A DNA stretch of 42,864 nt from Burkholderiales bacterium (GCA_020248865.1 JADCGS010000021.1:76857-119720); one strand, 5' to 3'. Shown: positions 34,087-42,864, counted from the stretch's first letter. The notes: generated by a model not told the origin, from the letters alone. Numbers and translations: made by a program.

Positions 34087-35799
34087 TCACCGGTTGCGCC
34101 AGCGCTGCGTGCGCCGCAGCAGCCACCACTCGAGCGCAAAGAACAGCGCCGTCACCGCGGCCGAGGTGAAGACGATCAGGCTCGCCATCGCGGCCGCCGC
34201 GCCGAGCGCGCCGGCCTCGTCCAGTTGCAGGATCGACACCGACACCAGCGTCGTCTCGGGTCCATACAGGAACACCACGGCCGAGATCGTGGTCATGGCA
34301 TTGACGAAATAGTAGCGCCCGATGTCGAGCACGGCCGGCAGGCACACCGGCACCGTCACGCGCCAGAAGGTCTTGTAAAACGGCACCTTGAGCGAGGCCG
34401 ACACCGCCTCGAACTCGCCGTCCAGGCTCTTGAGCGCCGTCACCGCCGTCAGGTGGCTCGACGAGTAGAAGTGCACGATCGTAGACAAGACGAGGATGGC
34501 CAGCGTGCCATACAGGAAGCCCAGCGGGTTGGCGGGCGCGTTGAAGAACAGGATGTAGCCGATGCCCAGGACCATGCCCGGCACGGCCATCGGCAGCAGC
34601 GCCTGGAACTGCGCCAGCGGCCGCAGCACTTCGGCCCCCTTGGTCTTTTCCAGCCAGTAGGCACCGGCAAAAGTGACTGCGGTGCCGAACAGCGCCGTCG
34701 CGGCAGCCATCTGCAGGCTGTTGGCGTAGGCGTTGTCGATCCCGGCTTCCGTCAGGCCATAGAGGTAGTGGCGCAGCGTGAAGCTCAGGTCGTACGGCCA
34801 GAACTGCACGAACGAGCCGAACACCGCCATGCCCATGACCAGCAGCATCGCCAGCGACAGCAGCAGGACGTAGCCGAGCAGCAGCAGGTCGCGCAGCCGT
34901 TGCGGCCGCGGCGCATAGGGCACGCTGCGCGCGGACAGCAGCGCCTTCTGCCGGCCCTGCACCGCGCGGTCGATGACGAAGGCGGCCAGCGCCGGCACCA
35001 GCAGCAGCACCGCCACCACCGCGCCGATGGAGAAGTTCTGCTGCCCCACGACCTGCTTGTAGATGTCGAGCGCCAGCACGTTGACGTTGCCGCCGATCAC
35101 CTTGGGCACGCCGAACTCGCTCACCGCCATGGTGAACACCACCAGCGCGGCGGAGATCAGGCCGTACTTGGCGCCGGGCAGCGTGATGGTGAAAAACTTG
35201 CGCCGCGCCGTGGTGCCCAGCGAGTCGGCCGCCTCGTACAGCCGCGCGTCGGCCAGGGCGAGGGCGGCCATCAGGATCATGACGGCGTGCGGCAGGCTGG
35301 CAAAGGTCATCGCCAGCACCATGCCCGGCAGGCCGTAGATGGAGTCGAGCCCGAACCACGGCAGCATGAAGTTGAGCCAGCCCTGGTTGCCGAACAGATA
35401 GACGAACGACAGCGCCGGCAGCAGCGACGGCGCCAGGATGGGGATGAGCGCGATGTTGCGCCAGAGCGTCCGGTACGGCAGGCAGGCGCGCTGCATCGCG
35501 TAGGCGAACAGGAACGCCAGCGGTACGGTCAGCAGCGTGGTCAGCGCGGCAAAGGCCAGTGTGCTGCCGACCGACGCGCTGAACGAGGGCGCGGCGAAGT
35601 AGGTGGCGAAATTGGCCAGGCCGGCGAAGCGGCCGTCGCGGTCGAGCAGGGCGCGCCACAGGATGGCACCCAGCGGCAGCGCCAGGAACAGGCCAAGCGC
35701 CAGTACGAGCAGCAGCACGCCGCCGCGCGCCACCAGCGACTCGAAGGCCAGCTTCGAGCGCGGCATGGCAGCGGGCGGCACGGCCGGCAGGCTGCTCAC
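34087..35799 (-). CDS. AEP ABC transporter fused permease
   Basis: A 570-residue inner-membrane protein with about 12 helices and two MetI-type permease halves (about 1-285 and 295-570). Each half carries an EAA-like loop: [22 protein letters not shown] and [22 protein letters not shown]. The duplicated permease is the form found in putative 2-aminoethylphosphonate transporters next to phnW. It starts at GTG 35799, overlapping the ATPase stop in a GTGA; ATG 35766, eleven codons on, is an alternative. It would work with the ATPase and binding protein encoded just upstream. Confidence 0.9.
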   Translation of the reverse strand: MSSLPAVPPAAMPRSKLAFESLVARGGVLLLVLALGLFLALPLGAILWRALLDRDGRFAGLANFATYFAAPSFSASVGSTLAFAALTTLLTVPLAFLFAYAMQRACLPYRTLWRNIALIPILAPSLLPALSFVYLFGNQGWLNFMLPWFGLDSIYGLPGMVLAMTFASLPHAVMILMAALALADARLYEAADSLGTTARRKFFTITLPGAKYGLISAALVVFTMAVSEFGVPKVIGGNVNVLALDIYKQVVGQQNFSIGAVVAVLLLVPALAAFVIDRAVQGRQKALLSARSVPYAPRPQRLRDLLLLGYVLLLSLAMLLVMGMAVFGSFVQFWPYDLSFTLRHYLYGLTEAGIDNAYANSLQMAAATALFGTAVTFAGAYWLEKTKGAEVLRPLAQFQALLPMAVPGMVLGIGYILFFNAPANPLGFLYGTLAILVLSTIVHFYSSSHLTAVTALKSLDGEFEAVSASLKVPFYKTFWRVTVPVCLPAVLDIGRYYFVNAMTTISAVVFLYGPETTLVSVSILQLDEAGALGAAAAMASLIVFTSAAVTALFFALEWWLLRRTQRWRNR

Positions 35800-36863
35800 G
35801 TGGCGGCGCTGAAGACGCGGGCGCGTTCGCCGCGCAGGGCGAAGCCGACCTCGGCTCCCTCGCGGACCGCCAGGTCGTGCAGCTGGTTCAGCGAGTAGTA
35901 CAGCGTCACCGGCTGGCCAAGCGCCGCGGCGTGCACCTCGGCCAGGCAGAAGGTGCCGAGGAAGTCGATGCGCTGCACCCGCCCGCGCAGCGCGCCGGCC
36001 GAGTGCGCCGCGTCGCCCTCCACGTGGCGGTCCTCCGGGCGCAGGTACAGCGTCACGCGGCAGCCGGCAGCCACGCCCGCAGCCTGCGTCTGCAGCTCCA
36101 CCTGGCCGATGCGATAACGCCCCTGGCCGAGGCACTCGGCCTGCAGCGCGTTGACACGGCCGAGGAAGTCGGCCACGAACGGCGTGGCCGCGCGCTCGTA
36201 GACCTCGAGCGGCGTGCCCACCTGGTCGATCACGCCGTGGTTCATCACCACCACGCGGTCGGCCAGCGACAGCGCCTCCTCCTGGTCGTGCGTGACCATG
36301 ATGGTGGTGACGCCCAGCTTGCGCTGCAGGCTGCGCAACTCGCCGCGCAGGCGTTCGCGCACCTTGGCATCGAGCGCGGACAAGGGCTCGTCGAGCAGCA
36401 GCAGGCTGGGCGAGGTGGCCAGCGCACGCGCCAGCGCGATGCGCTGCTGCTGGCCACCCGAGCACTGGCCCGGATACTTGGGACCGGCGTCGGGCAGCCC
36501 GACCAGGGCCAGCAGTTCGGCCACCCGCGCCGCCACCTCGGCCCTGGCCTTGCGCCGGTTGACCAGGCCGTAGGCCACGTTGTCGGCCACCGTCAGGTTG
36601 GGAAACAGCGCGTACGACTGGAACACGATGCCGTAGTCGCGCGCCGCCGGCGGCAGTTGCGACACGTCGCGCCCGTTCTGGACGATGTTGCCGGTGGTCT
36701 GCTGCTCCAGGCCGGCGATGATCCGCAGCAACGTGGTCTTGCCGCAGCCGGACGGCCCGAGAAAGCAGACGAACTCGCCGCGGGCGATCGACAGATGAAT
36801 GTCCTTCAGCGCCACGAAGCTGCCGAAGGTCTTGCCGACGCCCTCCAGGCGCAGTGCTTCCAT
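35796..36863 (-). CDS. AEP ABC transporter ATP-binding protein
   Basis: A 355-residue ABC ATPase of the polyamine/Fe/phosphonate type. Walker A is LGPSGCGKTTLLR (about 36), the Q-loop is FQSYALFP, the signature is CSGGQQQR with Cys in place of the usual Leu, Walker B is LLLLDEPLSALD and the H-loop is VTHDQEE. The C-terminal region (about 240-355) holds a TOBE-like domain (TLYLRPEDRHVEG). Coupled to the permease by a 4-base overlap. The gap of 166 bases to the binding-protein gene upstream includes a heptad repeat. Confidence 0.92.
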   Translation of the reverse strand: MEALRLEGVGKTFGSFVALKDIHLSIARGEFVCFLGPSGCGKTTLLRIIAGLEQQTTGNIVQNGRDVSQLPPAARDYGIVFQSYALFPNLTVADNVAYGLVNRRKARAEVAARVAELLALVGLPDAGPKYPGQCSGGQQQRIALARALATSPSLLLLDEPLSALDAKVRERLRGELRSLQRKLGVTTIMVTHDQEEALSLADRVVVMNHGVIDQVGTPLEVYERAATPFVADFLGRVNALQAECLGQGRYRIGQVELQTQAAGVAAGCRVTLYLRPEDRHVEGDAAHSAGALRGRVQRIDFLGTFCLAEVHAAALGQPVTLYYSLNQLHDLAVREGAEVGFALRGERARVFSAAT

Positions 36864-36872
36864 CGCTCGTTA

Positions 36873-36900
36873 GGCGTCGGGCGTCGGGCGTCGGGCGTCT
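36873..36900. repeat. 7-bp tandem repeat inside the AEP transport operon
   Basis: Four copies of GGCGTCG in tandem (the last ends in T), followed by degenerate GCGTCGAG words to about 36940. It lies between the binding-protein and ATPase genes, just upstream of the ATPase start on the minus strand. Confidence 0.75.
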
Positions 36901-37029
36901 AGCGTCGAGGGTCGAGCGTTGCGCGCCGAGCGTCGAGGGTCCGGTGCCAGCGGGCGAGCGGGCAGGCGGGGCGGCGCCAGTGCCGCTCCCCGCTTTCCGC
37001 GCTACACGCAGGACGCCAGCCGCTGGAGC

Positions 37030-38064
37030 TCACCTCGGCGCGGCCTTGCTCTCGTAGCGCTTGCCCCACTCCGCAAGCACCGCCTCGCGCTTCTTGGCCA
37101 TTGCACCGAAGTCCTGCTTGACCAGCCGCTGCGCGTAGTCGGTCGGGATGTTGGGCAACTGCACCGAGAACTGCGGCACCGCAACCACGGCGAAGTTCTT
37201 GGCGTACAACTGCATCGCCTCGTCGGTGATGGCCCAGTCCATCAGGCGCTGCGCGGCCGCCAGGTTCTTGGTGCCGCGGTGAATGGCGATGGACTCCAGA
37301 TCCCAGCCGATGCCTTCCTCGGGGAAGATGACCAGGATCGGCGCGCCCTGCGCCTTCTCGCGATTGGCGCGGTACTCGAAACTGATGCCGACTACGAACT
37401 CGCCGGCAGCGGCACGCGCGCAGGGGCGCGAGCCCGAGTGCATGTACTGCGCAATGTTCTGGTGCAGGCCGTCCATGAACTTCCAGGCCTCGGCATCGCC
37501 CCACATCGCCTGCCAGCCGGTCACCGCGAGGAAGCCGGTACCGCTGGAGGCCGGGTGCGGCATCACGATCTGGCCCTTGTAGATGGGGTTGAGCAGGTCT
37601 TTCCAGCTCTTGGGCTGCGGAATGCCGCGCCTGGCGGCTTCACGGAAGTTGAAGCAGATGGCCGTGCCCCAGACGTCCATGCCGACCCAGGCCGGCGGGT
37701 TCTTCCGGTCTCGGTACTGCGGCGACACCCGCGCCAGCCCCTTGGGCGCGTAAGGCACCAGCATGCCCTCGGAATCGAGCAGCGCGAGCGAGGAGGCGGC
37801 CACACCCATCACCACGTCGGCCCGCGGATTGTTCTTCTCGGCCAGCAGCCGCGCGGTGATGATGCCGGTGGAGTCGCGCACCCACACGATCTCGATGCCC
37901 GGGTTGGACTTCTCGAAGGCGTCCTTGTAAGCCTTCAGCTGGTCGGTTTCCAGCGCGGTGTAGACCGTGAGTTGCGTCTTCTGCGCCGAAGCCGGCGCTG
38001 CGAACAGGCTGGCCGCCATGGCCGCAACGGCGGACAGGCCCAGCACCCAACGACGAGAAAACAT
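37030..38064 (-). CDS. AEP-type periplasmic binding protein
   Basis: A 344-residue extracellular solute-binding protein. The signal peptide is seen in residues 1-27: FSRRWVLGLSAVAAMAASLF ending APASAQ. The mature protein opens LTVYTALETDQLKAYKDAFE, and has VWVRDSTGIITARLLAEK and PHPASSGTGFLAVTGW, as in the iron/AEP-binding family next to phnW clusters. It delivers the phosphonate to the ABC transporter. ATG 38064 follows GGAGG at 7 bases. First gene of the minus-strand transcript leaving the shared regulatory region. Confidence 0.9.
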   Translation of the reverse strand: MFSRRWVLGLSAVAAMAASLFAAPASAQKTQLTVYTALETDQLKAYKDAFEKSNPGIEIVWVRDSTGIITARLLAEKNNPRADVVMGVAASSLALLDSEGMLVPYAPKGLARVSPQYRDRKNPPAWVGMDVWGTAICFNFREAARRGIPQPKSWKDLLNPIYKGQIVMPHPASSGTGFLAVTGWQAMWGDAEAWKFMDGLHQNIAQYMHSGSRPCARAAAGEFVVGISFEYRANREKAQGAPILVIFPEEGIGWDLESIAIHRGTKNLAAAQRLMDWAITDEAMQLYAKNFAVVAVPQFSVQLPNIPTDYAQRLVKQDFGAMAKKREAVLAEWGKRYESKAAPR

Positions 38065-38241
38065 CGGATTGCCTCCAGTAAGTACCGACTTGGACCTTGG
38101 TGCGCCGCGCCACTGCGCGTCGCAACCGCCCAGATTGACCGGCCAACGTGACCGGCCTGTGACGCCGCTGCGCGCGGACCACCCGGTTACCGCCACGAGC
38201 GGGCAACTGTGCGGGTAGAAAACCTGGCGAGCAACTGAGGG

Positions 38242-38310
38242 CAGTCTAGGCAGGCGCGAAAAAGCCCGTCAAATTGTCTTTTGCAGATTGTCGACAATTT
38301 GCCTAGACTG
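38242..38310. promoter_or_regulatory. divergent promoter region with nested inverted repeats
   Basis: Between the transport genes (minus) and the GntR gene (plus). Three symmetric elements are visible: an 11-bp perfect inverted repeat CAGTCTAGGCA (38242-38252) / TGCCTAGACTG (38300-38310); AAATTGTC (38271-38278) / GACAATTT (38293-38300); and a perfect 12-bp palindrome ATTGTCGACAAT (38287-38298). The last is the form of an FCD/GntR operator (TTGT-N2-ACAA). The region is AT-richer than its surroundings. I infer autoregulation and control of both transcripts. Confidence 0.7.
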
Positions 38311-38316
38311 ACCCCC

Positions 38317-39147
38317 ATGGCAAGCGCCTTTCCGCACTCCCCGCCCGCCGGGCCCGCGGCGCCGGCTGCCCCGCGCAGCCGGCGCAACGACGCCGTGGCG
38401 GCGGTGCCGGCCGTGACGCCGGCCACCATCGCCCTGCTGCAGAGCGCCTCGCTGGCGAGCGCGGCCCAGCAGGAAATCGAGCGCATGATCCTCGACGGCG
38501 AACTGCCGCCCGGCGCCAAGCTCGCCGAACAGAGGTTGTCGGAGCGCCTGGGCGTCTCGCGCGGGCCGATCCGCGAGGCCTTTCGCATGCTCGAGGAAGC
38601 CGGCCTGGTCCGCCAGGAGAAGAACCGCGGGGTCTTCGTGCGCGACATCCCGCTCGACGAGGCGCTCGAAATCTACGACCTGCGGGCCGCCATGGACGAA
38701 CTGGTGGGCCGCCGGCTGGCCGAGCAGGTCACGCCCGAGCAGTTGCGCCAGGCCAAGGATCTGCTCGATGAGATGGAGCGCGCGATGCGCGCCGGCGACG
38801 CCGACGCCTACCACCGGCTGAACCTGCGGTTCCACGACGGGCTGCTGGAGGCGGCGGGCAACCGCAAGATGGCCGCCATCTACCGGAAGCTGGTCAAGGA
38901 GCTGGCGCTGTTTCGCCGGCGCAACCTGGCCAGCAGGGAGGCGCTCGCGCAGTCGGTGGCCGAGCATCGGCAGATCCTGCGCGCCATTGCCGGCGGCGAT
39001 GCCGGGGCGGCCGGTCGCGCGATGTACCAGCACGTGATCGAGAGCCGGGAGCGCATGCTGCGGGCCGAGTCGGCGCTGCACGGCCTGCGCAACGACGAGC
39101 CGCTGGACAAGATCGGCAAACCGGCGGCGCGCCGCCGCAGGAACTGA
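38317..39147 (+). CDS. GntR/FCD-family transcriptional regulator
   Basis: A 276-residue regulator. A Pro/Ala-rich leader (1-35) precedes a winged helix at about 48-115, with LAEQRLSERLGVSRGPIREA as the recognition helix region and EEAGLVRQEKNRGVFVRD as the wing. An FCD effector domain follows, with metal-ligand candidates: Asp in DADAYHRLN, and His in RFHDGLLEA, VAEHRQIL and MYQHV. It should sense AEP or a breakdown product and control the divergent transport genes and the plus-strand phnA-phnY. The start ATG 38317 lies just after the operator-like palindrome; phnA starts 12 bases after its stop. Confidence 0.88.
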   Translation: MASAFPHSPPAGPAAPAAPRSRRNDAVAAVPAVTPATIALLQSASLASAAQQEIERMILDGELPPGAKLAEQRLSERLGVSRGPIREAFRMLEEAGLVRQEKNRGVFVRDIPLDEALEIYDLRAAMDELVGRRLAEQVTPEQLRQAKDLLDEMERAMRAGDADAYHRLNLRFHDGLLEAAGNRKMAAIYRKLVKELALFRRRNLASREALAQSVAEHRQILRAIAGGDAGAAGRAMYQHVIESRERMLRAESALHGLRNDEPLDKIGKPAARRRRN

Positions 39148-40386
<1,239 letters not shown>

Positions 40387-40409
40387 CACGCGCATCAGCG
40401 ACCGCGGCC

Positions 40410-41828
40410 ATGATCAACGAACCCCTGCGCATTGCCGGCGAGAAAGTGGCGCGCGAGCGCGTGATCGAGGTGCGCTTTCCGTACACCGGCGAGGTCGTCG
40501 GCACGGTGGCCAAGGCCACGGTCGAGGACGTGCGGCGCGCCTTCGAGATCGCGCGCCGCTACCGGCCCGCGCTGACGCGCTTCGAGCGCTACCGGATTCT
40601 GATGAAGGCGGGCGAGATCATTGCGGCCCGGCGCGACGAGATCGCGCGGCTTATCACGCTCGAATCCGGCCTGTGCCTGAAGGACACGCTGTACGAGGTG
40701 GGCCGTGCCAGCGACGTGCTGCTGTTTGCCGCCAACCAGGCGCTGGTCGACGACGGGCAGGTGTTCTCCTGCGATCTGACCGCGCATGGCAAGAGCCGCA
40801 AGGTCTACACGCTGCGCGAGCCGCTGCTCGGCGCGATCTGCGCCATCACGCCGTTCAACCACCCGCTGAACCAGGTGATCCACAAGGTGGCTCCCGCCGT
40901 GGCCACCAACAACCGCATCGTGCTCAAGCCGAGTGAGAAGACGCCGCTGGCGGCCTACCTGCTGGCCGATGTGCTGTACGAGGCCGGGCTGCCGGGGCCG
41001 ATGCTGAGCGTGGTCACCGGCGACCCGCGCGAGATCGCCGACGAGCTGCTCACCAGCGAACACGTCGATCTGGTGACCTTCACCGGCGGCGTGGCCATCG
41101 GCAAGCACATCGCCGCCAAGGCGGTCTACAAGCGCCAGGTGCTCGAACTCGGCGGCAACGACCCGCTGATCGTGATGGACGACGCCGACCTCGACGAGGC
41201 CGCCACCCTGGCCGCCAGCGGGTCCTACAAGAACTCAGGCCAGCGTTGCACGGCGATCAAGCGGATGCTGGTCCACACGGCGGTGCACGACGACTTCGTC
41301 GAGCGGCTGCTGGCCAAGACCCGCGCCGTGCGCCACGGCGACCCTCTCGACCCCGCCACCGACATGGGCACGGTGATCGACGAGGCCGCCGCCATCGAGT
41401 TCGAGCGCCGCGTCGACGAGGCGGTGGCGCGCGGCGCCCGCCTGCTGCACGGCAACCAGCGGCGCGGCGCCCTGTACTCGCCCACCGTGCTCGACCGCGT
41501 GACCGCAGACATGCCCCTGGTGGCGCAGGAGACCTTCGGCCCGGTGTCGCCGGTGCTGCGCTTTGCCTCGATCGACGAGGCGATCGCCCTGTCGAACGCC
41601 ACCGCCTACGGCCTGTCGTCGGCGGTGTGCACCAACCGGCTCGACACCATCACGCGCCTGGTACGCGAGCTGAACGTCGGCACGGTCAACGTGCGCGAGG
41701 TGCCGGGCTACCGGCTCGAACTGACCCCATTCGGCGGCATCAAGGACTCGGGCCTCGGGTACAAGGAGGGCGTGCTGGAGGCGATGAAGTCGTTCACCAA
41801 CACCAAGACCTACTCGCTGCCATGGTGA
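40410..41828 (+). CDS. phnY: phosphonoacetaldehyde dehydrogenase
   Basis: A 472-residue ALDH expected to oxidise phosphonoacetaldehyde to phosphonoacetate with NAD. The cofactor region is AICAITPFNHPLNQVIHKV and VLKPSEKTPLAAYL; Glu is in LELGGNDPLIV; the catalytic Cys is in NSGQRCTAIKRML; AQETFGPVSPVLRF and ELTPFGGIKDSGLGYKEG close the fold. The order phnA-phnY and the nearby phnW give the specific call over glyceraldehyde-3-phosphate-type ALDHs, which it also resembles. ATG 40410 is 23 bases after phnA. Confidence 0.92.
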   Translation: MINEPLRIAGEKVARERVIEVRFPYTGEVVGTVAKATVEDVRRAFEIARRYRPALTRFERYRILMKAGEIIAARRDEIARLITLESGLCLKDTLYEVGRASDVLLFAANQALVDDGQVFSCDLTAHGKSRKVYTLREPLLGAICAITPFNHPLNQVIHKVAPAVATNNRIVLKPSEKTPLAAYLLADVLYEAGLPGPMLSVVTGDPREIADELLTSEHVDLVTFTGGVAIGKHIAAKAVYKRQVLELGGNDPLIVMDDADLDEAATLAASGSYKNSGQRCTAIKRMLVHTAVHDDFVERLLAKTRAVRHGDPLDPATDMGTVIDEAAAIEFERRVDEAVARGARLLHGNQRRGALYSPTVLDRVTADMPLVAQETFGPVSPVLRFASIDEAIALSNATAYGLSSAVCTNRLDTITRLVRELNVGTVNVREVPGYRLELTPFGGIKDSGLGYKEGVLEAMKSFTNTKTYSLPW

Positions 41829-41929
41829 GCTGCCCCGCCGCCGCGGCGGACCTGGAGTTCGGGAACCGGCACTCGGCATCGGCGCGGCCGGCCCACGCGT
41901 GCACCCCGCGGCCAACCTGCGGCTGGAGC

Positions 41930-42066
41930 GAGCGCCACCGCCGCCGCGGCAGAAGCACCGCACCCACCTGGACGTAGCACTGCTCCGTTCGTAAGCTGTA
42001 GTGAAGGTAACGGTTCTGCTGCTGAAGCTGATCGAGCAGGCGAGGCGCGCGCGAGGGTTCGGGCAT
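41930..42066 (-). pseudogene. truncated integron integrase gene (intI remnant)
   Basis: From ATG 42066 the minus strand reads MPEPSRAPRLLDQLQQQ, then [16 protein letters not shown]. This is the N-terminal core-binding segment of integron integrases (class 1 IntI has [28 protein letters not shown]). After about 33 codons the frame breaks near 41967; shifting by one base restores WVRCF, matching WVRAF, after which similarity fades. No catalytic domain (RHR..Y) exists: about 90% of a normal gene of about 320-340 codons is missing, the rest ending near the phnY stop. The left boundary is approximate. It is the clearest sign of a relic integron. Confidence 0.82.
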
Positions 42067-42089
42067 GGCGGGTTTGGCCGGATGGTTAG

Positions 42090-42126
42090 TACTGTATATG
42101 TATTCAGTATTTGAAAGAAATGTCAA
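42090..42126 (-). promoter_or_regulatory. intI promoter with LexA box
   Basis: On the minus strand, a consensus -35 TTGACA (42121-42126) is followed after 17 bases by an ATACAT/TACATA -10. Over the -10 lies a LexA-type box, CTG-N10-CAG at 42092-42107, with symmetric TACTG/CAGTA ends (42090-42109), 24 bases upstream of the integrase ATG. SOS control of integrase promoters by LexA is well known; the site survives although the gene is broken. Confidence 0.78.
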
Positions 42127-42179
42127 GGGGAACAGTGCCTTGGCGTTATCGCCGCCAACCGGAAGACGTTCGCCCGCCC

Positions 42180-42231
42180 GGTTATCCGCCTTGGTTATCC
42201 GCCCCTACGCGCTCACGAAATCACGTTAGGC
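42180..42231 (+). other. candidate attI site
   Basis: Two direct copies of GGTTATCCGCC (42180-42190, 42193-42203) and, 21 bases on, the core GTTAGGC (42225-42231), which fits the GTTRRRY consensus of integron recombination points. It sits between the integrase 5' end and the GNAT cassette, as attI does. A degenerate third copy of the direct repeat may lie near 42142. Crossover would be after the first G of the core. Confidence 0.65.
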
Positions 42232-42259
42232 CACACAAAACGCAACCGCACACCGCCAC

Positions 42260-42730
42260 ATGCGCATTGAAGTCGACGACCTATCCCGCCCCCAGGTCCA
42301 CGCTCTGCTTGAAGAGCACCTGGCGAACATGTACGAGCTCTCACCACCGGAACAAGTCTTCGCACTGGATCTGAACAAGCTTCGAGCGGATGACATCACG
42401 TTCTGGACCGTCTGGGACGAAGAGGTGCTTCTTGGCTGTGGCGCACTGAAGGAACTCACGCCGACTCACGGCGAGATCAAATCCATGCGCACACCAGCAG
42501 CTGCACGCGGTCGGGGTGCAGGCCGCGCCGTACTCGCGCACATCATCTCGGAGGCGCAGCAGCGTGGCTACACGACACTCAGCCTCGAGACGGGAACGCA
42601 CGCTGCCTTTGGGCCGGCTCACAACCTCTATCGCAGCAAGGGTTTCGTCATGTCGGGTCCGTTCGGCAGCTACCTCTTGAACGAGCACAGCGTCTTCATG
42701 GAGCTTCGGCTCAGTGCCAGTGTGGCCTAA
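42260..42730 (+). CDS. GNAT acetyltransferase, probable integron cassette gene
   Basis: A 156-residue GNAT protein. Motif A is MRTPAAARGRGAGRAVLAHI (acetyl-CoA loop RGRGAG), followed by TTLSLETGTHAAFGPAHNLYRSKGF. The acceptor is unknown; similar small acetyltransferases are common cassette cargo. Base composition is clearly lower in GC than the phn genes. It begins 29 bases after the GTTAGGC core without a ribosome site, as many cassette genes do, and its TAA stop lies inside GCCTAAC, the R'' element that opens an attC. Context and composition indicate acquisition through the integron. Confidence 0.87.
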   Translation: MRIEVDDLSRPQVHALLEEHLANMYELSPPEQVFALDLNKLRADDITFWTVWDEEVLLGCGALKELTPTHGEIKSMRTPAAARGRGAGRAVLAHIISEAQQRGYTTLSLETGTHAAFGPAHNLYRSKGFVMSGPFGSYLLNEHSVFMELRLSASVA

Positions 42731-42731
42731 C
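42725..42731 (+). other. candidate attC R'' core (5' end)
   Basis: GCCTAAC matches RYYYAAC and is the exact complement of the GTTAGGC core at 42225. It contains the stop codon of the acetyltransferase. The matching 3' core (GTTRRRY) is not found before the window ends, so the attC is unproven or continues beyond 42864. Confidence 0.55.
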
Positions 42732-42864
42732 CCCTCTGGAAGGACTTCCCCCCGAAGTCAACCGGCGGAGTCGTTTGTCTTTCCAACCTCACGCACTGGC
42801 ACGGCATCGAACGGGTCAAGGGCGCGCGCAGCGCGGCGGCGCGAAGTGCCGCGAACCCTTGACG
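42732..42864. other. non-coding end region with hairpins
   Basis: No ORF. A perfect hairpin GACTTC/GAAGTC (42743-42759, 5-base C loop) is nested in an 8-of-9 pairing TGGAAGGAC/GTCTTTCCA ending near 42785. A second hairpin, GTCAAGGG (42815-42822) / CCCTTGAC (42856-42863), encloses GC-rich sequence up to the edge. Strongly folded sequence here suits an attC or a dispersed palindromic repeat. Confidence 0.5.

Noticed and set aside
33778..35898. 706-codon plus-strand frame opposite the phosphonate permease
   Set aside because: Repetitive His/Arg/Gln residues, no domain; the minus strand encodes a clear fused permease.

Overview
The window is GC-rich DNA (about 70% G+C by eye) with short intergenic gaps. 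It has the gene style of a betaproteobacterium, probably Burkholderiales-like. This is inferred from a Bug-type tripartite tricarboxylate transporter binding protein, a multi-PAS GGDEF/EAL protein, DUF502 and Bcr/CflA proteins and the codon usage. No rRNA, tRNA, CRISPR array or intact insertion sequence was recognised.

Left part (1-10600): stress and housekeeping genes. An Hsp20 chaperone and two universal stress proteins flank a minus-strand block of small, visibly less GC-rich genes (VOC/glyoxalase, GFA-type, tautomerase, GNAT acetyltransferase) that looks acquired. A 71-residue cysteine-containing protein sits just upstream of the second usp. Then come a flavodoxin-like protein, a 968-residue four-PAS GGDEF/EAL protein, and a coupled alpha/beta-hydrolase plus phosphoribosyltransferase pair.

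Middle (10766-32621): a DHCR24-like FAD oxidoreductase lies next to a cyclopropane-fatty-acid-synthase-family methyltransferase; this pair suggests 10-methyl branched fatty acid synthesis. They are followed by a metallophosphoesterase, a DUF502 membrane protein and a Bcr/CflA exporter. Next is a catabolic run (iron alcohol dehydrogenase, PuuD-type gamma-glutamyl hydrolase, aldehyde dehydrogenase, NAD(P)-binding protein, Bug protein), then an EF-G-like GTPase on the other strand. A sarcosine/dimethylglycine dehydrogenase-like flavoprotein, alanine dehydrogenase, nitronate monooxygenase and EamA transporter follow, the last three with overlapping stop/start codons. A 60-bp tandem repeat encoding PPGRPKGESLSAKREG-type peptides and two alpha/beta-hydrolases close this part.

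Right part (32787-41828): a complete 2-aminoethylphosphonate (AEP) uptake and degradation locus. Minus strand: periplasmic binding protein, ABC ATPase, fused double permease, PhnW transaminase. Plus strand: FCD-type GntR regulator, phosphonoacetate hydrolase PhnA, phosphonoacetaldehyde dehydrogenase PhnY. Expected route: AEP to phosphonoacetaldehyde to phosphonoacetate to acetate plus phosphate. The divergent promoter region holds nested inverted repeats suited to the GntR regulator.

Right end (about 41930-42864): a relic integron. The 5' end of an integron integrase gene, with a frameshift after about 33 codons, reads leftward from a promoter with a consensus -35 box and a LexA-type box over its -10. 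To its right are direct repeats and a GTTAGGC core (candidate attI), then a lower-GC GNAT gene whose stop codon lies inside a GCCTAAC site (candidate start of attC). The window ends before the far attC core. Intergenic regions also carry several short tandem repeats with unrelated units (7, 10, 13, 14, 22 and 60 bp).
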